DNA of 64,000 bases from Labia minor (taxonomy: Eukaryota > Arthropoda > Insecta > Dermaptera > Spongiphoridae). Made by a program: the position numbers and the translations under genes. Below, one piece after another: positions 45,153-55,678 of the stretch. Numbering within the stretch: position 1 is the stretch's first letter; each line of letters opens with the position of its first letter. Below the pieces are notes generated by a model, which saw only the letters and a list, made by a program, of their open reading frames with translations, was not told the origin of the DNA and made no database searches. Location: the NCBI GenBank assembly GCA_963082975.1, contig OY720345.1, positions 80,197,034-80,261,033 on the forward strand, in the 5' to 3' direction.

Positions 45153-45420
45153 TCTCGCCCACTTTCAAATAAAATTTTGTCCTCAAAATTATATTCAAAT
45201 ACATATTCACTTAATTCATAAAAACCTTAGATATTAACATTACAAAACTAAATATTATTTTTAATTTCAAACATTTTAAATCAACATAAAAATCTTACAA
45301 ATCAACACTAGAGAATCTCTTTTGTTCAAATCTTTAGCCTATCACAATAATTATTATTAAACACTTAAACTTAAACACTTCACCATTTCACTGACACATG
45401 AGTCCAAAGGTAGAGTAACA

Positions 45421-46833
45421 TCAGATCAATTCAGACATTTCGGGAAAGGGTTTCATATACTCGGCTCCTGTATAGGTTGTTTGTGATCCCTCCCCCTCAC
45501 CTGCCATTTCTACTTGATATCTATAATTTATAAATTTATTAATAACCCGATAAGGCCCTAAATATTTCTGTTTAATTTTTAGGCCTCTCCCATACTGGGT
45601 TCGCTTTATTTCTACGAGGTCCCCAATATTATATGACTTTGCTACTTTTGCCCTTTTATTATAATTTTCTTTATTTTCCTTTTGTATCTTATAAATAGAT
45701 TCTTTCGCTCGCTTTCTTAATTCCTCTCTACTTTCTCGAACACTTTGAACATGTTCTTGTTCGATCATCTCATTGATTCTTAAATCTTTTTTATTTCTCA
45801 TTTTAACACCTGTTAAAACTTCAAAAGGAGACATATTAATAGCTCTCTGAAAATTGCAGTTAATAGCCTGTTGAACGTCACTCACATGGTTGTACCATTT
45901 GTCTGGATTTTCTAACGAGAGTTTCGTTAACACCGACAGGATGATTTGATTGATTCTTTCCACCTGTCCATTTCCTTGAGGCATTCCCGTAGTTATTCTA
46001 GTGTGGGTAATATTTTCATCACTACAGAATTGTTCAAAATCTTGCGCGGTGAAGGCGGTTCCTCTGTCTGTAATAATTCGCCTCGGATTTCTAAACGTTT
46101 GTTGCTGCATTTTTAATTTATTTAAGACTTCGCCACATCCGGTCGATTTGGTTGGGTATAGCCACACGAACTTTGAAAACGCATCCACAACTACAAAAAG
46201 GTATCGATATTGCTTGCCTGTTGATGTGAGTGGACCAAGGTGATCGACGTGATAGGTGTCCAAAGGGGTTTCACCCTTCTGGATCGGATGTAATTGGCCT
46301 TCCTTTTTCCCTTTTTTACGTTCACTTAGAATGCAAGGGATACAGCATTCTATACAATTTTTTATTTTATTTATTAAATCGGGTATATAATAATCTTCTC
46401 TGATTTTCTCTTCTACTTTCTTTATCCCAAAATGACCATTTTCATGAGTCATTTTTATTATATCTATTTCCAAATCTTTCGGGATGACTATTACATTTTT
46501 ATCATTATTGACTTTCTTTAATATATCGTTTTCGATTAAGTAATTTTCATACGGTCCCTTTTCTAATAGTAATTTAGTGATTTTAATTTTTTCATCATTA
46601 TTCTGTTGTTTTCTTATTGCTTCTAAAAATGAATTTTCTATTATATTTACAGGATATCTACTCAATGCGTCAACATGTTTCTTTTTTACCCCAGGCTTAT
46701 GCTTAATGTGATAATCATATTTTTCCATAGCTAAAGTCCATCGTGCCACTTTAGGTGACAAATCTTTTTTCTCCAGTGTCTTCTTGAACGCTTCGCAATC
46801 GGTTATTAATGACAATTCGGTTATTAATGTCAA
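45421..46833 (-). CDS. Gypsy pol C-terminal part: RNase H end and integrase
   Basis: A 470-residue open frame. The N-terminal part carries the RNase H tail (VARWTLAMEKYDYHIKHKPG, HVDALSRYP). The integrase zinc-binding HHCC domain follows (HENGHFGIKKVEEKIRE then CIECCIPC). The catalytic core holds the complete D-D-E set: YHVDHLGPL, IITDRGTAF and NGQVERINQ. A GPYRVINKF segment near the C terminus is a GPY-type domain. The integrase would insert element DNA into the host genome. The frame starts at a deletion junction (about 46800-46840), where TCGGTTATTAATG is present on both sides. The upstream reverse-transcriptase palm is absent. Confidence 0.85.
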   Translation of the reverse strand: MTLITELSLITDCEAFKKTLEKKDLSPKVARWTLAMEKYDYHIKHKPGVKKKHVDALSRYPVNIIENSFLEAIRKQQNNDEKIKITKLLLEKGPYENYLIENDILKKVNNDKNVIVIPKDLEIDIIKMTHENGHFGIKKVEEKIREDYYIPDLINKIKNCIECCIPCILSERKKGKKEGQLHPIQKGETPLDTYHVDHLGPLTSTGKQYRYLFVVVDAFSKFVWLYPTKSTGCGEVLNKLKMQQQTFRNPRRIITDRGTAFTAQDFEQFCSDENITHTRITTGMPQGNGQVERINQIILSVLTKLSLENPDKWYNHVSDVQQAINCNFQRAINMSPFEVLTGVKMRNKKDLRINEMIEQEHVQSVRESREELRKRAKESIYKIQKENKENYNKRAKVAKSYNIGDLVEIKRTQYGRGLKIKQKYLGPYRVINKFINYRYQVEMAGEGEGSQTTYTGAEYMKPFPEMSELI

Positions 46834-47039
46834 TTAATGACATTGGAAACCTATCTCTAATTATTTTATTATTCAGGCGTCTATAGTCGATGCATATTCT
46901 GTATTCACCATTCCTTTTTGGCACAACAACAATAGGACTGGTATAATTACTTTTACTGGTCTTTATAATACCATTTCTCAACCATTCATCAATTTGATTA
47001 TCTACGATATTTTTCTCTTTGGGTGCTAATCTTCTAGGC
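46834..47039 (-). pseudogene. Gypsy reverse transcriptase N-terminal fragment
   Basis: The minus strand reads RLAPKEKNIVDNQIDEWLRN, then SPIVVVPKRNGEYRICIDYR and RLNNKIIRDRFPM. These are the fingers region of a gypsy reverse transcriptase. The palm with the YxDD catalytic motif is deleted at about 46830, and the upstream side is cut by the MITE at 47040. Confidence 0.75.
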
Positions 47040-47672
47040 CAGGGGTCGGCAACCTTTTTCGGATGGCGGGCCATTTTCAAAATAATTTTTTTTATGCGGG
47101 CCGCACATTCAAATGTAACTTACATAGTGCTTTTATATCATATACAAGTATAAATATTATTAAAAGATTATAGAAAAAAACACTTTTTATAGACAAAATT
47201 TTACAATTCTTAAAAAAACATACGATTCCAATTACATACTTATAAATATAATAAAATAACATAATAATGAAATAAATATTATAATAAAAGAACAAGAATG
47301 TTAGAAGACAAAAATAATAGTTTGTAACAGGAAAAAAGAAAATACAATTTCAATTAGAAAAATACATTATTATGTGAATATAAAATATCTTTCATTTTAT
47401 TCATTCATTAAGGTTCAATGCGATGTTTGTTCTTGAATATTGTTGGATAATTCATTTTCATCCGGTTGTGTTTGGGATACTTAGATCGTCAACAAGTTTT
47501 GTAAATTTGTACTTCTGTTAGTATACAATATTGCCACCGGCCACATTTCGGCACGTTCACGTTCACGCTCTGTTTATTGATTTTTTCAAAATTATATTAA
47601 TGCTTTGGCGGGCCGCACAAAAAGGCGAAAAGGGCCGCATGCGGCCCGCAGGCCGCAGGTTGCCGACCCCTG
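47040..47672. mobile_element. 633-bp hAT-type MITE inside gypsy pol
   Basis: The ends CAGGGGTCGGCAACCTTTTT and (inverted) CAGGGGTCGGCAACCTGCGG share 15 terminal bases. Perfect 8-bp target duplications TTCTAGGC flank it (47032-47039 and 47673-47680). It is internally AT-rich with no transposase. Runs of GCGGGCC and GGCCGCA near the ends give GC-rich shoulders. Confidence 0.88.
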
Positions 47673-47680
47673 TTCTAGGC

Positions 47681-48296
47681 TGTGAGAAAATAGGTTTTTG
47701 ATCATTTAAAATTATCGTTGTTTCTATCTCTGTTTTTGGATTTTTAATTGGACGATAATTGTTTATTATTTTATTAATTGCTTCTTTATATTTGGTGGGA
47801 GCTATTATCTCCTCGTTATCATCATCTATTAAAATGTTCATTACATCCCTTTCTATTTCATTTTCTTCAGTTGCCTAATTTGTCATATATGTCCATTCGG
47901 ATAACATTTATGACACTCCCCGTATCAACTAAAAAGTTTATTGGTCTATTTAATATTTTAATTTCGATACTGTTGGAAATAATATTAACCGGTTTGGGGG
48001 TAATCGATTCTCTATTTCTAGGACATGATCTTGCTATGTCCTTTTTCATTACACTTAAAACATTCAATCGTTTTAATTTTTTCGATACGATTTCCAATTT
48101 GTTTTCTTGAATTTCCCTCATTCAATTCAAACATTTTACTATTCGAATAGTTTGAATAATGACTAGAAGCATTATTTTTAATTACTTTATTTTTATTAAA
48201 CATTCTATTTTTAATAGTTTCATAAATTTCCAATTTTTCTTGAAATTCCCTAATGGTCTTTGCTCCATACAGAATTATTTTATTATTTTCATTATC
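47681..48296 (-). pseudogene. Gypsy gag C terminus and protease
   Basis: On the minus strand a zinc knuckle (CFKCNEKGH) is followed by ARSCPRNRES in another frame, so a one-base indel splits the CCHC knuckle at about 48030. The protease follows with the catalytic FLVDTGSVINVI (DTG). Then TKYKEAINKIINNYRPIKNP leads toward the reverse transcriptase. The right edge (48297) is the target duplication of the hAT insertion. Confidence 0.75.
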
Positions 48297-49035
48297 GTTA
48301 ATACCAGGGGTGGGCAACTTTTTTCAGCATAGGGCCAATTTTCAATTTTCCTCTGACAATGCGGGCCTGATCAAATCGAGCGATTTAATATACTATATAT
48401 ATATATAATACTTTATATATACTATATAAATAAAACTATGAACATTTTTCGTGAAAAACAATGAAAATTCGGGGGCATTAGAAATACGGCACTGCAAATT
48501 AAGGGCTACCAAAAATTAGTTATCTAATTAAAAAATGTGAAATTATTTGAATAGAAAAACAATTAACAGAGTAGAAAATAAGAATAATAATAAATACATA
48601 TTTACCACAATGGGAATAAAGTATAAATAAAAATAAAAATTTGCAATTAACACTTTTATTATTGCAATGATTACAATAAACTTTCCTCAATCTTCAATGT
48701 GATGGATTAAATTTAGAATGTTCCTGATCTATTATTACATCATACTTAGGATCTAATTCGCTAGTAGCAATTCGAAGAACTGCGTCCAAATTTTCATCTG
48801 TTATTCTCGATCTGATTTTACTTTTTGTATGTTTCATTAACGAAAATGTACTTTCGCACAGGTAAGTTGATCCAAAGAACGCGAGATATTTTTGTGCATG
48901 ATCCAGAATATTTTTGAAAATTTCCGGATTTAACGAAGCATAAAATTCCGGTACTGATTTTTCAGTAAATTGATTTTTTAATAGTGCACTTGATTGTAAA
49001 TTTATCAGTTCTAGTTGAATACTGGATGGTGCATC

Positions 49036-52000
49036 TTCTTCTTCTTCAAGTGCCTTGTCCGGTCTCCCTGACGTCGGCGATCACTCTGGCGAAAACGTCT
49101 CTATTTTCCGCCGTGCGGAACAGCTCTCCCACGCTCCTTATGCCGGTCCATTCCCTGATATTCCCTAACCAGGATTGGCGTCTTCTCCCGGGTCCACGTC
49201 GACCCTCAATTTTCCCTTTGAGGATTAATTGAAGGAGTTGATATTTATTACCTCTCAAGATGTGGCCGAGGTAAGAGATTTTCCGGCATTTGACAGTGTT
49301 GAGGAGTTCTCGCTGTGTGTTTGCTCTCCTCAAGACATCCCTGTTGGTAACTCTCTCGACCCAGGGAATTCGCAGCATTCGCCTGAGGATCCACATCTCA
49401 AAAGCCTCCAGGCGATTCATCGTACTGACCTTGAGTGTCCATGCTTCCACACCATATAAGAGAATGGACCAAACATAGCATTTGGCCATTCTCTGTCGTA
49501 ATTTAAGATTTAGGTTGTCATCACAGAAGAAGGATCTCATTTTATTGAAGGTGGACCTCGCAGCCTCAATTCTGGACTTAATTTCGATATCCGGGTCTAG
49601 CTGGTCATTTATGATACAACCAAGATATTTAAAAGATCTTACTCGTTCAACTTGTTTGTTATCGAGGTGGAGGGAGGCGTTTCCATGTGGCTGGCGGCTA
49701 AAGACCATAAATTTTGTTTTGGCTATATTGATGTTTAAGCCCGCTTTAATTCCAATTTGAGAAATTTTATTTAGAAGTAGTTGAAGGTCTTCAATGTTTT
49801 CAGACAGGATCACAGTGTCGTCGGCATATTTAATTGTACTAATTGGTACGCCATTTACTTTCACCCCCATATCCAGTTCTTCCAAGGCCTCCTTAAAAAT
49901 TCTGTCAGCATAGAGATTAAATAAAAGGGGAGAGAGAATGCATCCTTGTCGGACTCCTCTCTGGATCTCAATTCCCGGTGTTGTGGATTTTCCTACTCTG
50001 ATTACGGCATATTGCCTCCAGTACAGATTTTTTATAATCCTGATATCTTTTTCGTCCACTCCAGCATCGCACAGAAGTTCAATCAGTCTAGTGTGTTTTA
50101 TTCTGTCAAAGGCTTTTTCGTAGTCAACAAAACATGCAAATACATTCTTGTGTTGGTCACGACATTTTTGAAGCAAAACATTGAAGCCAAATAATGCTTC
50201 TCTTGTACCGAAGGCGTTTCTGAATCCAAACTGCGAGTCATCTAAGTCTAACTCACATTTTAATCGGATGCGGGCGTGTATTATTCGAAGAAAGGTCTTT
50301 AACATGTGGCTCATAAGACTGATGAGGCGATAGTCACTGCAATTCTTAGGGTATTGTTTCTTTGGGATAGTAACAAATGTTGATTTCAGCCATTCCTCTG
50401 GAAGCACACCGCAGTTATAGATATTGTTAAATATTTTCAATACCAGGTCTATATTGTCTTCATTGATGAATTTGATTAATTCCATTGGGATTCCATCTGG
50501 TCCCGGCGCTTTCTTGTTCTTAGCAATTGAAATAGCGTGAATTAGCTCTGATTTTATTATTTTTGGTCCTTCAGGATCGCAATCATCAATTTCAACTTCC
50601 TCTCTGGAATCTTCAAAAAGTTTTGCTGCGTACAATTGCCAGGCTTTCATGAGTTCAGCTTCGTCCGTTACTAGTTTTTTGGCTTCATTTAGTATTGACA
50701 TTGGTGGTCGACTCCTGAATTGTCCAGTTATTTCCTTTACCTTTACATGTATATTAAACATGTCATGTTTTGAGACTAATTCTTCTATTTCTTCACACCT
50801 TTCTGTCATCCAAATTTGTTTTGCTAGTTTAATCCCTTTCCTTATTTTGAATTGCATCTTTTTATATTCCACGATGTTATTTTTGAGAAGTCTCCTTTCT
50901 TCCATCAAATCCAAAATCTCGTCCGTCATCCACGACCTCCTCTTCATTGTACGTGTTCTCCTCAAGTGAAGCGAACCAGTCTCCACCAAAGCATTTTTCA
51001 GCAGTGCCCACTGAGTATTTATATCGTCAAGATCGTCAATAGATATCCTCATTAATTTGCCATTGAGATCATCAATAACAGCATTCCTAACATCCTCAAA
51101 TTGTAATCTTGATGTATCAATAATATTAACGTTGCAGTTTTTTCTTTTTACAGACTTCAACGCTAGGCCCATGTCCGCAACCAAAGGGTTGTGATCTGAG
51201 CCTATGTCTGCACCAGGGTATGTTGTGACTCTTTTAACACAATTTCGGAAACGTCTGTTTATCAGAATGTAATCAATTTGGTTCCTACTTGGTTCTTGGT
51301 TGTCAATAGAGTCTCTGGGTGATTTCCATGTGTAAAGACGTCGCTTTGGAAGTTTAAATAGCGTATTAGTTACTACCATCTCTGTAGTTTGGCAGAAATC
51401 ATAGAGCCGGTCTCCTCTCTCATTACACTCACCTAAGCCGAAATCGCCGACCAAATCCCCCCGTCTGCCCTGACCGATTTTAGCATTAAAGTCTCCAAGT
51501 ATCAAGTTTATGGTATTCTTCTTGAGAGAGTTTAGAGTGTTTTCTAAAGTGTTGTAGAATTTTTCCACTTCCTCATCGTATTTACTATCAGATGTAGGTG
51601 CGTAGACTTGTAAGATATTTATGTCAAATGGCTGTCCATGAATCTGTAGCAGCATCACTCTATCCGATATGGGCACAAAGTTCTTAACGTACCTCGTGAA
51701 CTCCGAGTCAACTAGAATTCCGACACCGTTTCGATGAAACCTATCTCCACTCTCACTTCCTGAGTAATAGAGTGTTCCTCCTTCCTGAGAACAAACACCG
51801 ACACCAGGCCATCTGAGTTCGCTGATTCCCATGAACTTAACTTTAAGTCTTCTCATTTCTTTGATAGCGTTGTTTAATTTTCCGGCCATGAAGAGACTTC
51901 TGACATTCCATGTACACACTCGCAATCTGGTTTTCACTATTCTGAGCCGGGAGATTCTTCGCACCCCTTGCCCATTTAAGGGCTGCCCGGGACTGGGGGC

Positions 52001-52905
52001 CATTTGTATTTTGTTTCTCGTCATAGTGAATTTCCTGGGGATGGTATACCGAAGTGGTTTCCCGTTGCCTTCTTCGGTTTGATTCTCAGCCGCCCCTAAC
52101 CTGGAGTACAGACGCTGTTCGTAGCCGCCCCTAACCTGGAGAACAGACGCTACTGGGTTTCGCCATAACTGGCTTAAGAGAAGAGAAAGTAAATAGTAAG
52201 AAATGAAAGACCCCTAGCCCTCGGACACCTAATAGCGTCGGGGTCGGAAGAAACAAGAGTTGGCCAAGAGAGGCCAGATAGGAAAGATAAAAGTAAGATA
52301 TCTAGTACAAGTAAGTGGAAGCAATACTAGATATGGCTTGGGACCTCATGGATGCCAATCCATATGCTCATAAGCTATGAGCCCCTCAAGGGAATATGTA
52401 AGATCACCCAGCGCGCATACAAACCGCCCGCCACAAGCCACTGATAGGAAAAAGGAAATTGTTATTTATTTATTTTATAATATTAGTAAATGTTAATCGG
52501 GATAAGTTATTAATAGGAATAAATAAATAAAGGATTTAAAACAGGAGTGGTAGAGGGGGGAGAAGGAGTGGAGTACTTGCTTGGTAGAACGTTGAACCCT
52601 GAACTGAACTCGGAATTAGATGACAAAAATAAAATTAGAACAATGATCATTATCATTATCACTAATTATACTTATTAATGGGTTCATATACCCATCAGTC
52701 TCAGTACCGAGAATTACCAATTAAGGATCCACCGCGCCCACCTTGGTAGCAATTGATCCCAGATGTGCCACATTGTAAAGAGCACTTCAAGATCAGTAAA
52801 ATGATGTAAAACTTACCACCAGTTTTAACAAATACCCCAAGGAAAAACGGATGGGAATCAGGAGCGATGCGACACACGTCCGACCAGCGCCGAGTTCACT
52901 CACAC
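49036..52905 (-). mobile_element. RTE-type non-LTR retrotransposon, apparently complete
   Basis: The insert lies between perfect 10-bp target duplications ATGGTGCATC (49026-49035 and 52906-52915) inside the hAT transposase gene. It is 3870 bp and reads on the minus strand. About 880 bases of 5' leader (52025-52905) precede a single long ORF. The 3' tail after the stop codon is only ten bases of GAA repeat, as in RTE-type elements that end in microsatellite tails. The leader contains two near-repeats of GCCGCCCCTAACCTGGAG (52090 and 52126). Intact ORF plus perfect duplications indicate a young copy. Confidence 0.9.
49046..52024 (-). CDS. RTE endonuclease/reverse transcriptase
   Basis: A 992-residue uninterrupted protein. 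Residues about 36-275 form an APE-type endonuclease: VCTWNVRSLF (WN at 39-40), ISELRWPGVG with the catalytic glutamate, LGDFNAKIG, and SDHNPLVADM with the final histidine. The reverse transcriptase follows: KAPGPDGIPMELIK, YRLISLMSHMLKTF, DYEKAFDRI with the first catalytic aspartate, GVRQGCILSPLLFNLYAD, and KYADDTVIL with YADD at 733-736. The C-terminal KIEGRRGPGRRRQSWL is typical of the RTE/BovB-like group. In insect annotations such proteins are often called craniofacial development protein 2-like. It nicks target DNA and copies element RNA in place. All catalytic residues I can check are present. Confidence 0.93.
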   Translation of the reverse strand: MTRNKIQMAPSPGQPLNGQGVRRISRLRIVKTRLRVCTWNVRSLFMAGKLNNAIKEMRRLKVKFMGISELRWPGVGVCSQEGGTLYYSGSESGDRFHRNGVGILVDSEFTRYVKNFVPISDRVMLLQIHGQPFDINILQVYAPTSDSKYDEEVEKFYNTLENTLNSLKKNTINLILGDFNAKIGQGRRGDLVGDFGLGECNERGDRLYDFCQTTEMVVTNTLFKLPKRRLYTWKSPRDSIDNQEPSRNQIDYILINRRFRNCVKRVTTYPGADIGSDHNPLVADMGLALKSVKRKNCNVNIIDTSRLQFEDVRNAVIDDLNGKLMRISIDDLDDINTQWALLKNALVETGSLHLRRTRTMKRRSWMTDEILDLMEERRLLKNNIVEYKKMQFKIRKGIKLAKQIWMTERCEEIEELVSKHDMFNIHVKVKEITGQFRSRPPMSILNEAKKLVTDEAELMKAWQLYAAKLFEDSREEVEIDDCDPEGPKIIKSELIHAISIAKNKKAPGPDGIPMELIKFINEDNIDLVLKIFNNIYNCGVLPEEWLKSTFVTIPKKQYPKNCSDYRLISLMSHMLKTFLRIIHARIRLKCELDLDDSQFGFRNAFGTREALFGFNVLLQKCRDQHKNVFACFVDYEKAFDRIKHTRLIELLCDAGVDEKDIRIIKNLYWRQYAVIRVGKSTTPGIEIQRGVRQGCILSPLLFNLYADRIFKEALEELDMGVKVNGVPISTIKYADDTVILSENIEDLQLLLNKISQIGIKAGLNINIAKTKFMVFSRQPHGNASLHLDNKQVERVRSFKYLGCIINDQLDPDIEIKSRIEAARSTFNKMRSFFCDDNLNLKLRQRMAKCYVWSILLYGVEAWTLKVSTMNRLEAFEMWILRRMLRIPWVERVTNRDVLRRANTQRELLNTVKCRKISYLGHILRGNKYQLLQLILKGKIEGRRGPGRRRQSWLGNIREWTGIRSVGELFRTAENRDVFARVIADVRETGQGT

Positions 52906-54587
52906 ATGGTGCATCATCGACATTAAAAGCAAATGGTAGACTTACTAATGCAATTTTATTAAAATCTTCAAATCTTCTTTGAAATTCCGTCAATAAATCT
53001 TTTATTATCATTTCATATTTTTCATAATCAGTACTTTTTAAGTTATTTTCCCTTTGTTTTAAAGTTGGAAAGTGAATCAACTGTTCCTGTCCTGAAACTG
53101 TTGAGAAAATAATTTTAATTTACTTGTAAATGAGGTAACATTTGTGTACATATCATAAATAAAAAGTCCCTTTCCTTGTAATGAAACATTCAAATCGTTC
53201 AAATGTGATAATAAATCAACTGAGAAGGAAAGATCATTCAACCATTGTACATTCTTTAGTTCTTCAAATTCATTAAGCTTGTTTTTAATATTTAAGAAGT
53301 TCACAATTTCATCTAACAAATTGTGAAATCGTTTTAATACTTTTGAAAGACAGCCATCTAATCTCCGTATGGTAAGGAATATCACTAAAATCACATTCAA
53401 TTTCTTTCAAAAAGTTTACGAATTGACGGTGGTTTAATGCTCGTCCACGGATAAAATTAACAACCTTTGTTACTAGTGATATCACGTGCTTTAGTTTCAG
53501 AACCTTTTTCAAAGTGTTTCTTGGTGTAAAATACAATGTAAAAAAATTATTTCTTTTCCTGGAGTGCACTTTATGTCATCACTTATTCTTTTTAACAATC
53601 CAATGTTTTTTCCTGTAAAACTGGGACACCCATCGGTTGTAATATTGACAATTTTGTCCCACTTAACATTTTGTTTTTCCAGTATTTCTTGGATCGCCGT
53701 AAAAAAGTCTTCGCCAGTGGTGGTGCCTTTCATAGGACATGTAGAAAGTAATTCCTCGATAATTTCAAATCGATCATTTATACCTCGAATGAAAATTAGA
53801 AGTTGACTCGTATCGGTAATATATCACACGACTCGTCTAAAGCCAGTGCATAATAAGTGCAGTTTTCCAATTTTAATTTCCATTGATCACACAAGTTATG
53901 TGAAATATTATTTATACGTCTTACAATTGTTCTTCGTGAGAGACTAATTTTTTCAAGAGTAGTTTTTTTATCAGGAATTAATAATTCGGCAACATCTAAC
54001 AAACACTCCTTAAAAAATTCTCCATCAGAAAATGTTTTGCCTTGTTTCGCAATTTTATGTGCAACAATGTATCCAGCTTTTGTTAAAGCTTTATCTGTCT
54101 CTGACAGGCTTTTGAAAGTACTTTGTTGTTTAGTTAAACCATTTTTTAATTTCTCTGCTTCAACTTTCATTTGCTCTGGCGAAAATAATTTATATTTGTC
54201 GAAATGATTTGTTGAAAAGTGCCGTTTTAAATGATATTCCTTAAAAACGGAAATAGTTTTATTACAAACCAAACATACGGCTTTATCTTGTATATTTGTA
54301 ATTAAATATTTGAAGGTCCAATTATCATTAAAACTGCGGCCTTCGCCATCAATTTTTCTCTTCTTTAATTGGCTCTCATTTTATGGGCTGTAATAAATTA
54401 AAATTCTATTCATTACAAAAAAAATAATTTGCTATCTTTTCTGGAATACCTTATAAAAGTCCAAAATCTAAGGAAATATTGTTCGAATTGTTCTCTAGCT
54501 CACAACACACTAATAAACAACCACGATGCACGTACGGCCAACTTTAACATCGTAACGGGCCGGCAGTTGCCCATCGCTGGTTAATAC

Positions 54588-55444
54588 CGTTAATGATATA
54601 ATGGAATAACGATTGCTCATCAAAATTTCCCCGATCTGCTATTTCCTTCATTATTAGAAAATAGTCCAAGAATGATTCCTCTTTTTGTTTAAAACGACTA
54701 TTTAAAATATCATGCAATTGTGCACTCGATATTTTTTATTTAAATTGGTTAAACAATCGTTTCTTCAAGTCCTCCCATGATATAATTTTTCTTTCTGATT
54801 CAATGAACCGTTTAGCTGTACCGATAAGTGACTTTTGCATAAATTAATTTATGTAATTCACTCCATTCCATCACATTGCTTATGTCTTCGAAATTTTCGA
54901 TCCATTTTTCAATCGGATAATGATCTGAACCACTAAATTTGCGTATTGATTCTTCTACGTTTTTGAAATTGATAATATTTCGAGAGAAAGTATTACTTTT
55001 ATTTTTTCTAATTTTGAAATCATATTCTCTGTCATTATCACTAGTGACACTATCCGTATCATTATTAGAATCATAATTATCCCCTACTATGCTCGAATTA
55101 TTATTTATACTTAAATGAGTGTATATTTGTTTCAAAATATCCCGTTTGTTCCCTTTCGAAAAATTAATTTTAAGCAAATGGCCAATTTTAACAATTTCCT
55201 CCTTTGTTAATAATTTTTCTGTTTTATTAATTTTATCTTGGCATTCTCTTGAATTTATTTGAAAATCAAATCCCTTAAATCTATTTAATTTATTCGATTT
55301 AGGATTCATGTTTTGAAACAACAAAGCATTTAGGATATTTATTTCATCGTCAATATCATCATCGATAATTTGTTTCAACCCAGCCCAAACCCTAGATGTC
55401 TGAAAATAAACAGATGAGATCTGACCTTTTTTCCTTGTCGACAT
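54588..55444 (-). pseudogene. Gypsy gag, 5' part
   Basis: The frame starts with ATG at 55442-55444 (MSTRKKGQISSVYF) just after the leader. It is open to 54812, covering an acidic Asn/Asp/Ser-rich region (about 55050-55110) and a retrotransposon gag-like core (SGSDHYPIEKWIENFEDI). A frameshift at about 54815 moves coding to another frame: FIESERKIISWEDLKKRLF, a stop within QFK*, then RFKQKEESFLDYFLIMKEI. The hAT insertion begins right after at the target duplication (54580-54587). It would form the particle that packages the RNA. It is non-functional here. Confidence 0.7.
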
Positions 55445-55678
55445 CGCCGGTTCTCGTGAAGTCCTCTGCTCTCGGATGTAACCACCATCGCTCTGCGCGC
55501 GTCGTCCGCCTCCTCCACCTCTCTGCGTTTCTTCACTTGAAGCCTTCTGCTATGCATTTTCCAAATACGTAGCTTCTTCTTGAAGAATTCTTGTGTTCAA
55601 ATTGACAACGTAATTTCAATCTTGAACGGGTACTCAAAATATAATAGAAATATTTTGATCTCGGACAGCCCCCAAAAA

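Larger units (their letters stand above)
48710..54330 (-). pseudogene. hAT transposase (GTF2IRD2-like), broken
   Basis: From the 5' end (right side) the minus strand shows a BED-type zinc-finger region (LVCNKTISVFKEYHLKRHF), DKALTKAGYIVAHKIAKQGK and LSRRTIVRRINN. ALALDESCDI with a catalytic aspartate follows, then ITTDGCPSFTGKN with the second, HTEIRWLSF, and, after the RTE insertion, the C-terminal dimerisation part CESTFSLMKHTKSKIR (48830-48880) ending TAA/TGA-side at about 48710. A two-base insertion at about 53835, further frameshifts near 53550 and 53390, and the RTE insertion inactivate it. The motif order is that of hAT proteins often labelled general transcription factor II-I repeat domain-containing protein 2-like. 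Confidence 0.8.
48305..54579 (-). mobile_element. hAT transposon inserted in gypsy gag, carrying an RTE element
   Basis: It begins CAGGGGTGGGCAACTTTTTT and ends (inverted) CAGCGATGGGCAACTGCCGG, typical hAT termini. Perfect 8-bp target duplications GTTAATAC lie at 48297-48304 and 54580-54587. The transposase gene runs on the minus strand in several frames and is split by the RTE insertion at 49036-52905. Without the RTE element and one copy of its target duplication the hAT is about 2.4 kb, a normal autonomous size. It is now inactive. Confidence 0.9.

Noticed and set aside
44842..45210. Several open frames on both strands inside the gypsy LTR, repeated at 55759-56016
   Set aside because: They lie within the LTRs and recur only because the LTR is repeated. 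LTRs do not normally encode proteins.
48984..49050. A host gene exon at the left RTE boundary
   Set aside because: The sequence is the hAT transposase C-terminal part plus the GAA tail of the RTE element, as shown by the target duplication.
49229..52082. Many plus-strand open frames opposite the RTE protein
   Set aside because: They are antisense shadows of the long minus-strand ORF and have no independent motifs.
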